Shown one piece after another: positions 27,388-36,240 of a stretch of 64,000 nt of DNA (positions are counted from its first letter, which is position 1; every line of letters starts with the position of its first letter). The position numbers and the translations under genes are program-made. Below the pieces are notes generated by a model. That model saw only the letters and a list, made by a program, of their open reading frames with translations. It was not told the DNA's origin and did not search any database. The DNA comes from Deltaproteobacteria bacterium (lineage in GTDB: Bacteria; Desulfobacterota; Desulfomonilia; UBA1062), in assembly GCA_015486075.1 (NCBI GenBank), contig WFSG01000005.1, positions 62,001 through 126,000 of the forward strand. Direction: 5' to 3'.

Positions 27388-28438
27388 GCCGAAGAAGCCA
27401 AGACAAGGCGAGGAACTTGATGCAAAGGCCGTTGAAAGCTTTCTGAAAGATAGTATTCCAGGACTCAAGGGAAGTATTACTATACAGCAATTTCCCAGTG
27501 GATTTTCGAACCTAACCTACATGCTGAGTGTGGGGGACAGGAATTTTGTTCTTAGGAGACCGCCCTTTGGAAGGAAGGCAAAATCTGCGCATGACATGGG
27601 TAGAGAATATCGTATATTAAATGCATTGAAAGACGTTTTTCCTTATGCACCTAGACCGGTTGCGTATACTGAAGACACGTCCATAATTGGTTGCCCTTTT
27701 TACGTGATGGAACGAATAGAGGGCATTATACTAAGAAAAGACCTTCCTGAAGGGTTAAGTTTCAGCCCGGGTGAGGCAAGGCAGCTGTGCGAGAATCTCC
27801 TGGATGTTCAATGCGAGCTCCATTCCATTGATTATAAAAAAGTTGGTCTTGAAACATTCGGCAAGCCAGAAGGCTACGTAAAGAGACAGGTAGAGGGTTG
27901 GTCTGAACGTTACAGGGCAGCAAAGACACCAGATGCCCCTGATTTTGAGGATGTTATGAAATGGCTCCATGAAAAAATGCCGTCTGAGTTTAGGAAACCT
28001 TGCATAATACATAATGATTTCAAGCTAGATAATGTTGTACTCGACCCAAAGAATCCCCTGAAAATCATAGGGGTGCTTGACTGGGAAATGGCAACCATAG
28101 GGGATCCCATCATGGATCTTGGCAACTCTCTTGCTTACTGGGTGCAGGCAGACGATCCACCTAATGTCCAGGCAATACGCATGATGCCGACAAACATACC
28201 CGGTGCGCTCACCAGGGATGAAATGGTGGCTAGGTATGCTGAAAAGACCGGTATTTCCATAGATAACTTTGATTTCTACCTATGCTTTGGCCTATTTCGA
28301 CTTGCAGTCATTGCACAGCAGATCTATTATCGTTATTATCATGGACAGACAAAGGACGAAAGGTTCGCACTCCTCATAATCGCTGTCAAGGTATTAGAGG
28401 AATCCTCGTTAAGGATTATAAACAACTCTCATTTGTAA
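27371..28438 (+). CDS. APH-type phosphotransferase, ACAD10/11 kinase-domain type
   Basis: A 355-residue kinase of the aminoglycoside-phosphotransferase fold. The catalytic loop is HNDFKLDN (His214, Asp216, Asn221) and the metal-binding Asp237 lies in VLDWEMATIGDP. GCPFYVMERIEG and ELHSIDYKKVGLETFG match the N-terminal kinase region of ACAD10/11. The bacterial LvaA of levulinate catabolism is a known relative that phosphorylates the 4-hydroxyl of 4-hydroxyacyl-CoA. An antibiotic-resistance role is unlikely given the genes around it. GAGG six bases upstream supports ATG 27371. Confidence 0.87.
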   Translation: MDLMDKPKKPRQGEELDAKAVESFLKDSIPGLKGSITIQQFPSGFSNLTYMLSVGDRNFVLRRPPFGRKAKSAHDMGREYRILNALKDVFPYAPRPVAYTEDTSIIGCPFYVMERIEGIILRKDLPEGLSFSPGEARQLCENLLDVQCELHSIDYKKVGLETFGKPEGYVKRQVEGWSERYRAAKTPDAPDFEDVMKWLHEKMPSEFRKPCIIHNDFKLDNVVLDPKNPLKIIGVLDWEMATIGDPIMDLGNSLAYWVQADDPPNVQAIRMMPTNIPGALTRDEMVARYAEKTGISIDNFDFYLCFGLFRLAVIAQQIYYRYYHGQTKDERFALLIIAVKVLEESSLRIINNSHL

Positions 28439-28519
28439 AGTGGCTCGTAGTGCTGGATACTTTTAAAAAAGTACCAAGCAATGGATAAATTGACCAAGTA
28501 AGAGAAAAGGAGGATGCTT

Positions 28520-29539
28520 ATGAATGATTTAAAGTTTAGTCCTGATGTCTGTGCCAAGTGCGATACATATGACTGCCTCATGAAGTGCCAATACATGGAC
28601 TTTGATCTTGAGAGTGCAAAGGAGGAGAGGTGGAAGCTTATAAGGGGTGAAGACACTCGTATTCTTTATGATTGCGTGACGTGCTATGCATGCGAGGAAT
28701 ATTGTCCTTACAATAATCATCCATTTTACCTTATCGTGGAGAGGCAAGAGGAAAAGGGTATCCATCCTGTTCCAAAACCTATTGAGAAGTCCCAGATCAG
28801 GGCCATGGCACCAAGAGGAGAAATAACACCCATGAAGGTACATGCACCTGTTATAAACATGTGCTATTTTCCCATGATGCTAGGCACAATAAGGGGAAAG
28901 CTCTTTGAAGGGGCCTCTGCCATAGTCGGTAGCGATATATTCTGTAACCTTATGTACCTGCATTTTGCCAGGAATTCGGTTATAAAGGAGAGGCTTCCAA
29001 GGATGATAGAGAACATCCAGAAGAACTATCTGGAGCCAAGTGGAGTAAAGGAACTCATCTGTTATCATGACGAATGCTACGGGACGTATACGTCCTGGGC
29101 CCCTGCCTTTGATATTAAGGTGCCTTTTAAGCCTATACATCTATTTGAGTACCTGTATAACAGGTTACTTGAATTGAAAACTGAGATAAAGCCTTTGAAC
29201 TTAAAGGTCGCTTACCAGAGACCATGCTCAAACCGATTGAGTCCAGAGATCGATCACTTTGTGGATGATATATTTTCGCTTATAGGTGTGGAGAGGGTGG
29301 AGAGAAAGTATGACCATGAAAATGCCCTTTGCTGTGGAGGTGTGTTCGAAGCGCAGCAAAAGTTCGATCTGATGGAACAGAATCAAACACGTAACGTGGA
29401 TGACATGAAGGAACACGGTGCTACCCACTGTGTATTCAACTGTCCTTTCTGTTTCTGGACGCTATCCGACTTGGTAAGCCAGAAGGGTATGACACCAATA
29501 ATGATGTCTGATCTTTGCCATCAGGCCTTGGGCGAATAA
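28520..29539 (+). CDS. CCG-domain Fe-S oxidoreductase (HdrD/GlcF-like), first copy
   Basis: A cytoplasmic Fe-S protein of 339 residues. An N-terminal ferredoxin-like part has an unusual cluster CAKCDTYDCLMKC (C-x2-C-x4-C-x3-C) and a standard one in CVTCYACEEYCPY. Cys-rich CCG-type motifs follow: CYHDECYG, ALCCGG and FNCPFCF. ATG 28520 is chosen because AAAGGAGG abuts the upstream ATG at 28514. It precedes the FAD oxidase by 22 bases. The likely job is electron transfer with the next two proteins. The redox partner is unknown. Confidence 0.85.
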   Translation: MNDLKFSPDVCAKCDTYDCLMKCQYMDFDLESAKEERWKLIRGEDTRILYDCVTCYACEEYCPYNNHPFYLIVERQEEKGIHPVPKPIEKSQIRAMAPRGEITPMKVHAPVINMCYFPMMLGTIRGKLFEGASAIVGSDIFCNLMYLHFARNSVIKERLPRMIENIQKNYLEPSGVKELICYHDECYGTYTSWAPAFDIKVPFKPIHLFEYLYNRLLELKTEIKPLNLKVAYQRPCSNRLSPEIDHFVDDIFSLIGVERVERKYDHENALCCGGVFEAQQKFDLMEQNQTRNVDDMKEHGATHCVFNCPFCFWTLSDLVSQKGMTPIMMSDLCHQALGE

Positions 29540-29561
29540 ACTCTGAGGAGGTGATATAGCT

Positions 29562-30947
29562 ATGGATAGAATCTTTGAACGTCTGTCTGATATAGTCGGC
29601 AGCGATTACGTTTCAAACGCGGCTGAGGAACGTTTTATATACTCTAGGGATCCGGGTGTCCAGAGGCCGCATGAGCCTGATTATGTGGTGCTTCCGAACA
29701 CTACTGAAGAAGTCCAGAAGATAGTGCTGCTTGCAAACGAGGAAAAGATACCTGTTGTACCTTTGGGTGGGGGTCTGGTCCTGTCCGGGCTCAGCATCCC
29801 GTTAAAGGGAGGTATAGTACTAGACATGAAGAGGATGAACCGTATTATAGAGGTGAATGAGAAGAGCCATTATGCTGTTGTAGAGGCAGGCACGGCCATG
29901 GGCATGCTCTCTGCATATCTCGCCAAGCATTATCCCACCCTGAAAAATTCCTTACCGGATGCCCCCCCTGTTGCAACTGTTGCAGGTAATGTCATGATAC
30001 ACGGATCGGGCCATCTCTCGCAGAGCGAAGGTGGTTTTCATTCGGAGATGGTTACGGGTCTAGAGGTTGTACTCCCCACAGGCAAGGTAGTAAAGCTTGG
30101 TTCATGTTCAACTGTGCCTTACTGGTTTTCTAGGGCACCGCTGCCTGACTTGGCAGGGCTATTCTTGGGCTGGAATGGTACAACCGGCATTATAACCAAG
30201 GTGGGGATAAAGTTATATCCAAGACCACTTTTGAACGATGGGCTCATGTTCTTGACAGAGGACGTTGATACTGTACCTGATATAATGTTCCGCATTGTAA
30301 ACACGGAGATGTGCGAGGACCTGACATTCTTTATAACACCCAAGCCAGCCATGTTCGAAGGCTTCCAGATGACTATCATCTCCATCACGGCGAATTCTGA
30401 CAAGGAGATGAGGCTAAAGAAGGAGATAATAAGAGATACGTTGAAGGACTACTATGAAAGCAAGGAAGCAGGGTTCGTACCCATTCCCAAGGAAATGAAG
30501 GCCTTTCTGCTTGAGGCGCCTCAGAAGAACCTGAGTGCCTTTGCAGACGTGAGGAAAGGCGGAGGGTTTGAATACGTGGGGGCCATTATACCGGTTGAAA
30601 AGATACCTGATGCTTATAGGGCTGGGCTTGAAATATCGGCAAGAAATGGCATTACCTATTCTCTGGGAGGGCGGATGATAGGCAGAGGGCACTCCTTCAT
30701 GTTTTACTTTGCGTACCCGTTTAACAGGGCGGACGAAGATGACATGAACAGGGTAAGACAAGCCCTGGATGATACAAACCATGCTGCTCTGAAGATGGGG
30801 GGGATACCGTGGAAGGCCGAGGTAAGTGGCCAGCAATTAATATTAAAGCAGATGTGGCCTGCTACCTACGAGTTTATGCAGGAAATAAGGGGATTGCTTG
30901 ATCCGAATGGTATCATGAATCCCGGGAACTGGGAGGTGAATCCATGA
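29562..30947 (+). CDS. FAD-binding oxidoreductase (GlcD/lactate dehydrogenase type)
   Basis: A VAO-family flavoprotein of 461 residues. The FAD-binding region is VPLGGGLVLSGLSIPLKGG, in which the usual GGGTGLSGG loop is altered to GGGLVLSG. FLGWNGTTGIITKVGIKLYP and the C-terminal PNGIMNPGNWE are family signatures. Relatives oxidise D-lactate, glycolate or other 2-hydroxy acids. It lies between two CCG-type Fe-S proteins and overlaps the second by four bases, so the three probably form one complex. The altered loop suggests a substrate that is not simple lactate. Confidence 0.87.
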   Translation: MDRIFERLSDIVGSDYVSNAAEERFIYSRDPGVQRPHEPDYVVLPNTTEEVQKIVLLANEEKIPVVPLGGGLVLSGLSIPLKGGIVLDMKRMNRIIEVNEKSHYAVVEAGTAMGMLSAYLAKHYPTLKNSLPDAPPVATVAGNVMIHGSGHLSQSEGGFHSEMVTGLEVVLPTGKVVKLGSCSTVPYWFSRAPLPDLAGLFLGWNGTTGIITKVGIKLYPRPLLNDGLMFLTEDVDTVPDIMFRIVNTEMCEDLTFFITPKPAMFEGFQMTIISITANSDKEMRLKKEIIRDTLKDYYESKEAGFVPIPKEMKAFLLEAPQKNLSAFADVRKGGGFEYVGAIIPVEKIPDAYRAGLEISARNGITYSLGGRMIGRGHSFMFYFAYPFNRADEDDMNRVRQALDDTNHAALKMGGIPWKAEVSGQQLILKQMWPATYEFMQEIRGLLDPNGIMNPGNWEVNP

Positions 30948-32104
30948 AAAAGGAATATGCCGATATCATTCACAGGTGCTTCAGGTGCGGTTGGTGCAAG
31001 TTACCCCTCAATTTCAAGGATTTCAACTGCCCGTCATATCTAAAGTACCGTTTCGAGTCTTTTTCGTCTGGCGGCAGGCTTTGGCTTATAAGGGCTTGGA
31101 TGAACGGGGAAATACAGACTAGCGAACGCTTTGCAAAGATCCTTTTTTCATGTGTTACGTGCAAGAATTGTGTGGAGGCATGCGCCATGCCAAAGATAAG
31201 GCAATACCTGGTGGACATGGTCATAGCCGCAAGGGAAGACATGGTGGAGCAGGGTGTGATACCTCCAGGTGTGAGGGACTACCTTAAGGCAGTAAGCATA
31301 AGTGGTAACGCGTACAAGATGCCACAGGAGCAAAGGGCTATCTGGGCAGATGGGCTTGATATTCCCCTGTACTCGGGTCAGGAATACCTTTTCTACGTGG
31401 GTGATGTTGGCTCCTACGACGAGGTTGGCAAGAAGATGGCGCGCTCGGTTGCCATGCTTCTAAAGAAGGCGGATATATCGTTTGGCATACTGGCATCAGA
31501 TGAGATTACCGATGGTAACGAAGTGAAGACCCTTGGAGAGGCAGGCCTGTTCGAGCAAATTGCATCGCAGAACATAGAGAAATTTAAAGGGCTAGGCGTG
31601 AGAAAAATTATCACGCTCTCGCCGCATGCCTTCAACAGCATGAAGAACGAGTACCCGAAGTTAGGGGGTAATTTTGACGTTTATCACTATACGCAGGTAT
31701 TGAATGCAGCAATCAAAGATATTTCCATGGCAGAGGTAGATTTAAAGGTAACTTACCATGATCCATGTTATCTTGGCAGGTGGAACAACGAGTACTGGGC
31801 ACCGAGGTCGGTCTTGAGGTCTGTGCCTGGCCTTGAGCTCGTAGAGATGGACAGGAACATGCAGAATGCACTTTGTTGTGGAGGTGGAGGAGGCAATTTC
31901 TTCACCGACATACTGGGCACTGGACCGGACAGCTCAAGCAGGGTACGCGTAAAAGAGGCAATTGATACAGGGGCCAGCGTGCTGGCTGTTGCATGTCCCA
32001 TCTGTTACAGGATGCTGAGCGATGCAGTGAAGGCAGAAGGTCTTGAAGATAGAATAGAGGTAAGGGATATTGCAGACATAGTAAATGATGCAGTTGCTGT
32101 TTAG
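30944..32104 (+). CDS. CCG-domain Fe-S oxidoreductase (GlcF/HdrD-like), second copy
   Basis: A 386-residue Fe-S protein. The N-terminal cysteines fall in CFRCGWCKLP and SCVTCKNCVEAC, which suit two Fe-S clusters. The C-terminal half has YHDPCYLGR and the glycine-rich CCGGGGGN, plus a CPICY motif, as in heterodisulfide-reductase-like subunits. It is translationally coupled to the FAD subunit. The set resembles a lactate- or glycolate-oxidase module connected to quinone or ferredoxin. Direction and acceptor cannot be told from sequence. Confidence 0.86.
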   Translation: MKKEYADIIHRCFRCGWCKLPLNFKDFNCPSYLKYRFESFSSGGRLWLIRAWMNGEIQTSERFAKILFSCVTCKNCVEACAMPKIRQYLVDMVIAAREDMVEQGVIPPGVRDYLKAVSISGNAYKMPQEQRAIWADGLDIPLYSGQEYLFYVGDVGSYDEVGKKMARSVAMLLKKADISFGILASDEITDGNEVKTLGEAGLFEQIASQNIEKFKGLGVRKIITLSPHAFNSMKNEYPKLGGNFDVYHYTQVLNAAIKDISMAEVDLKVTYHDPCYLGRWNNEYWAPRSVLRSVPGLELVEMDRNMQNALCCGGGGGNFFTDILGTGPDSSSRVRVKEAIDTGASVLAVACPICYRMLSDAVKAEGLEDRIEVRDIADIVNDAVAV

Positions 32105-32189
32105 CCCTAAAGGATTCTGAAAACAGGGCATAAAATATAAATAATTTATTGTCATGTAATTAAGTCAAAAAAAAGAAGGAGGTAGTAGT

Positions 32190-32924
32190 ATGTCTAAGAA
32201 GTTATCCATAAGGCCTTTACAGCTGGTAAGGATGCAAGGCCCAGGGGCTATAATGACCTACCTTACCAACTTTGATGGCAAGGGTGAGGCAGGCGGTTAC
32301 ATGTTTCTTATAGAAGGCACGGACAAAAATATCATCGTTGATACATCTGGCAGTGCAGATTCTCTCAAGATGGCAGGCTTCGAAGCAGAGCAGGTGTCCA
32401 CACCTGAAGAGGCATTGAAAAACGTGGGGCTCAGGCCTGAAGACATTGACATGGTAATATTTACACACCTCCATTTTGACCACGTTGAATATGCCACTAG
32501 ATTCACCAATGCCACTTTTATTTGCCAGGCAGATGAATTAAGGGAGGCTCTCAACCCGCATCCCGGTCTTGATAAGCTCCTGTACTGGCCAAACCTGTAC
32601 AGTGACATAAAGTTCCGGACAGTGACTGGTGATCTTGATATATACGATGGAATAAGGGTTATGCTTACCCCTGGGCATACTCCCGGGGGGCAGACCGTGC
32701 TGGTGGAGACAGAGGATGGTATTGCAGCCATAACAGGTATGTGCTCGGTGCTAGACAACTTTTACCCCCCAGAAGATTCGGGTGCTATGATGGAGGTGAT
32801 ATTACCTGGGATCCACGAGGACGTAAGGCTTATATACGATAGCATGATGAAGATAAAGCATACAGCGGATACAATCATTCCTTTGCATGATATCAAGTGG
32901 AGCACGGTTGAGAGAATACCGTGA
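32190..32924 (+). CDS. MBL-fold metallohydrolase (lactonase-like)
   Basis: A 244-residue metallo-beta-lactamase-fold hydrolase. The dinuclear metal motif is THLHFDHVEY (H-x-H-x-D-H), followed by TPGHTPGGQTVLV and a C-terminal IIPLHD. The layout resembles N-acyl-homoserine lactonases and related hydrolases. Next to the acyl-CoA ligase and amidohydrolase, it could open a lactone to the hydroxy acid that the ligase then activates. That substrate is inferred. GAAGGAGG precedes the start. Confidence 0.82.
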   Translation: MSKKLSIRPLQLVRMQGPGAIMTYLTNFDGKGEAGGYMFLIEGTDKNIIVDTSGSADSLKMAGFEAEQVSTPEEALKNVGLRPEDIDMVIFTHLHFDHVEYATRFTNATFICQADELREALNPHPGLDKLLYWPNLYSDIKFRTVTGDLDIYDGIRVMLTPGHTPGGQTVLVETEDGIAAITGMCSVLDNFYPPEDSGAMMEVILPGIHEDVRLIYDSMMKIKHTADTIIPLHDIKWSTVERIP

Positions 32925-32981
32925 TTGTCCGCGAGAACGATATCTCAAGAAGAGAGGTAATATAAAGAAAGGAGGTCTAAA

Positions 32982-34604
32982 ATGACAGGCAAGAAGGTGG
33001 TAATAGAGACGGTCCCCATGGATCAGCTGGAGTTTCTCAAGGGGAAACGTACGGATTTTGAAAGCGTATCCGAGATGATAGTTGCAAGAGCAAACGAGAT
33101 ACCTGATAAACCCTACGTTTTATTCTATGACGATGTAATAACCTATGCTCAGACCAATGAAGGGGCAAACAGGGTAGCCAATTATCTCAAGGCAAAGGGT
33201 ATCAAAAAGGGGGACGTGGTATCCATTCTAGTGATGAATTCGCCGGAGATTTACTACATCATGTTTGGGATACAGAAGCTTGGTGCAATAGCAGGTTCTA
33301 TTAATTTTATGTTGAAGGGCCCAGAAATTGCCTATCTGTTGGATGATTCAAAGCCTAGGATAGTCTTTGTTGGTAGCGAGTTTATGCAGGAATTTGCCCG
33401 TGGCTACGAGCAGGCATCTCATAAGCCCGGTGTCGTTGAGGTGGTAACAGGGGTAGAGCATGGTATAGATCTAAAGCAGGAAAAATTGTCCGATATACTT
33501 GCTAGTTATCCAGCTGATGAGGCCATTGTTGAGCAGAAGGGATCTGATCCGTTCCTTCTGCTGTATTCCTCGGGGACAACGGGAAGGCCAAAGGGTATAC
33601 TACTTTCCAACAAAGGACAGCTTTCTGTATGTCGTGCCATGGCAGGTATAGGCCTTGTTGAGGATGGAGATGTAATGCTTCTGCTGTTGCCCATGTTTCA
33701 CACCAACCCCATATGCGTGTGGACGTACCCGATCGCTTACTGCGGCCAGACCGTGTGCATAAGAAAGACCTTTTCACCGACCGACTTTTGGCCATCGATC
33801 ACGGATTACGGTGTTACCATACTTATGGGAGTACCTGCCATGTACAACTATGTCTTTTATGCTATTGATGCTAGCACCATCGACAGATCAAAGCTCAAAC
33901 TAAGATTCGCCTTTTGTGGGGCAGCACCCCTGTCTGTTGAGTTGATAAGAGGTTTTAAGGAGAAGTTCAATGTTGAGATAATAGAAGGCTATGGTCTTAC
34001 AGAGGCAACAGGTGTGTCCACTGTTAATCCACCACTTGGAAAGAGGAAGCCGGGTTCCATCGGAGTGGCCTTGCCTGAACAGGAAATCAAGATCATGGAT
34101 GACGATAACAACGAGATGCCGGTAGGCGAGAAAGGTGAGATCTGTATAAAGGGCGACGCAGTGATGCTTGGTTACCTGAACCAGCCGGAAGCCACAAAGG
34201 AGACCATAAAGGATGGTTGGCTCCATACCGGCGACATGGCATACATGGATGAAGAGGGATTCATGTACATCATTGACAGGAAGAAAGATATGATAAACCG
34301 CGGTGGCGAGAACATCTACCCGAGGGAGGTCGAAATAGCCCTTGAGTCCAATCCAAAGGTTAGGGAGGTGGCTGTTATAGGAACGCCAGACGAGGCACTA
34401 GGAGAAAGGGTGAAGGCGTTTATAATACCGACAGAGCCTGGATCTCTTACAGAGGAAGAGGTGAAAGAATACCTGAAAGACAAGCTTGCAAAGTACAAAA
34501 TACCAGAGGTGGTTGAATTCGTGGAGGATCTTCCCAGGACCATGACAGGTAAGGTTATGAAAAAGGAACTAAGGAAAATGGAACAGGAGAAACAAAAAAA
34601 GTAA
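32982..34604 (+). CDS. AMP-binding acyl-CoA ligase
   Basis: An adenylate-forming enzyme of 540 residues that activates a carboxylic acid to its acyl-CoA using ATP and CoA. Core motifs are YSSGTTGRPKG, EGYGLTEATG, DGWLHTGDMAYMDEEGF, and the C-terminal MTGKVMKKELRK with the adenylation lysine. AAGGAGGTC precedes ATG. It is the only acyl-CoA-forming enzyme in the island. The carboxylate substrate cannot be read; medium-chain, branched, hydroxy or aromatic acids are all possible. Confidence 0.92.
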   Translation: MTGKKVVIETVPMDQLEFLKGKRTDFESVSEMIVARANEIPDKPYVLFYDDVITYAQTNEGANRVANYLKAKGIKKGDVVSILVMNSPEIYYIMFGIQKLGAIAGSINFMLKGPEIAYLLDDSKPRIVFVGSEFMQEFARGYEQASHKPGVVEVVTGVEHGIDLKQEKLSDILASYPADEAIVEQKGSDPFLLLYSSGTTGRPKGILLSNKGQLSVCRAMAGIGLVEDGDVMLLLLPMFHTNPICVWTYPIAYCGQTVCIRKTFSPTDFWPSITDYGVTILMGVPAMYNYVFYAIDASTIDRSKLKLRFAFCGAAPLSVELIRGFKEKFNVEIIEGYGLTEATGVSTVNPPLGKRKPGSIGVALPEQEIKIMDDDNNEMPVGEKGEICIKGDAVMLGYLNQPEATKETIKDGWLHTGDMAYMDEEGFMYIIDRKKDMINRGGENIYPREVEIALESNPKVREVAVIGTPDEALGERVKAFIIPTEPGSLTEEEVKEYLKDKLAKYKIPEVVEFVEDLPRTMTGKVMKKELRKMEQEKQKK

Positions 34605-34635
34605 TAAATTTATTCAAAGAAAGGAGGAGGTAAAG

Positions 34636-35571
34636 ATGATTATAGATGCACATTGTCACGTGTGGACGTGGGATATTGTCCCGGATAGTTACTGGGATGA
34701 ACTGGCAGAGATCGTCATAGATTTTTTCAGGAAGAATAATCTCGGATCACCCACTGTGGACGAGGTGAAGAAAAACGTTATGGATCCCATGATGGATCCC
34801 GATGGCTCCAAGTTAGTTGCAAACATGGATGCATCCGGTGTTGATATGGCTTTTATAATGGCATTGGACTGGGGCTATGGCATTGGAGAAGCAAGGAAAT
34901 CAGTGGACGAGATAAACCAGTTCTACGGATCTATCGCAAAAAAATACCCGGACAGGGTTGTTGCCTTCGCAGGGGTTGATCCTAGGCGTCCAGGTGCTGT
35001 TGAGATCCTTGACCGTGCAGTTAACGACTATGGCTGCCGAGGTCTCAAGTATCACCCCACGTCTGGTTTTTATCCTGACGGAGAGGATTCTTACAAGGTA
35101 TTGGAAAAGGCACAGGAGCTAGGTATACCCTTGCTCAGCCACATGGGCCCGATCTCTAAGCCACTCAAGAGCAAGTATGCAAGACCAATATACCTGGATA
35201 CCATTGTAAGCGATTTTCCAAAGCTGAAGGTAATAGGCGCACACATGGCCTTCTGCTGGTGGCGCGAGTTCGTGAACATCATTGCTGCAAAGGCAACCAC
35301 CCTTTATGCTGACTTCTCGGGTCACCAGGTAACGGCAAAGAGGAATTTCTCGGAGTTCTGCCATATGATGAGGGATGCCTTTGACGAGGCAACTGCATAC
35401 AAATTTCTGTGGGGCACAGATAATCCTATTCTAGAGGCTGTAATTCCCATGAAAGACTGGTTACAGATGATAAAAGATCTTCCCGAGAATGCACCCGACG
35501 GGATTAAGTTTACCAAGGAAGAGATAGATGCTGTGCTAGGTGAAAATGCGGCAAAGATAATAGAGCGCTGA
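34636..35571 (+). CDS. Amidohydrolase-2 family protein (ACMSD/lactonase-like)
   Basis: A TIM-barrel metal-dependent hydrolase or decarboxylase of 311 residues. The metal-binding H-x-H lies in IIDAHCHVW, GLKYHP carries the next His, LLSHMG another, and WGTDNP the active-site Asp. Members include aminocarboxymuconate decarboxylase, resorcylate decarboxylase and several lactonases. AAGGAGGAGG precedes ATG. In this operon a lactone-opening or decarboxylation step is plausible. The family is clear but the reaction is not. Confidence 0.85.
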   Translation: MIIDAHCHVWTWDIVPDSYWDELAEIVIDFFRKNNLGSPTVDEVKKNVMDPMMDPDGSKLVANMDASGVDMAFIMALDWGYGIGEARKSVDEINQFYGSIAKKYPDRVVAFAGVDPRRPGAVEILDRAVNDYGCRGLKYHPTSGFYPDGEDSYKVLEKAQELGIPLLSHMGPISKPLKSKYARPIYLDTIVSDFPKLKVIGAHMAFCWWREFVNIIAAKATTLYADFSGHQVTAKRNFSEFCHMMRDAFDEATAYKFLWGTDNPILEAVIPMKDWLQMIKDLPENAPDGIKFTKEEIDAVLGENAAKIIER

Positions 35572-35707
35572 CTGCTTATAAAGGAGTTGATCGCTTAAGG
35601 GCAAGAAAATGTTGTAAGCATAAAAGGTAACACAATAACGTAGGCGATGTTCCCTTGGGTGGGGGGCAAGTGTATACTATTATATGTGTTGTTCATGGAG
35701 GTGATTA

Positions 35708-36217
35708 ATGGGCGATTCCAGGGAAGACAGGCTAAAAAAGGCCTTTGATTGTGCAAAGGCCTATGAGATGAAGTGTACGGGTTGTGCCCAGACAGCCATG
35801 GCAGGGATATTTGATGCATTGGGCACTTGGAATGATGACGTGTTTAAATGTGCAAGCGGACTTGCCGATGGTCTCGGACTTACAGGGGATGGCTCCTGCG
35901 GTGCGCTTGTTGGCTCTTCCCTGGTAATCGGATATATGTTCGGCAGGGAGAAAAAGGACTTCGAGGATGTGCTAAAGCCCATGCAGACTTATCTCATGGT
36001 AAAGGATCTGCACGACAGGTTTGTTGCCAAGTATGGCTCCTCCAGGTGTTACGATATCCAAAAAAGGCTTATGGGGAGGACTTATGACCTTTACAAAAAG
36101 GAAGATCTCAAAGCTGCGTTCAAATCCGGGATGGTAGATGTATGCTCCACTCTGGTAGGCACGTGCGCAAGCATGGCGGTGGATATCATACTAGACGTGC
36201 TTGAGAACAAAGAATAG
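35708..36217 (+). CDS. C_GCAxxG_C_C family protein
   Basis: A 169-residue protein of the C_GCAxxG_C_C family (possible redox-active or metal-binding, function unknown). The family motif appears as CTGCAQTAMAG near the N terminus, with further Cys in KCASGL, GSCGAL, SSRCYD, VCSTL and GTCAS. CATGGAGG lies before ATG. Members are often next to oxidoreductases in anaerobes. It lies just upstream of a DUF169 gene, again a frequent pairing in anaerobes by my recollection. No function is assigned. Confidence 0.8.
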   Translation: MGDSREDRLKKAFDCAKAYEMKCTGCAQTAMAGIFDALGTWNDDVFKCASGLADGLGLTGDGSCGALVGSSLVIGYMFGREKKDFEDVLKPMQTYLMVKDLHDRFVAKYGSSRCYDIQKRLMGRTYDLYKKEDLKAAFKSGMVDVCSTLVGTCASMAVDIILDVLENKE

Positions 36218-36240
36218 AGAACCTGGGATAAGGAGGAATC

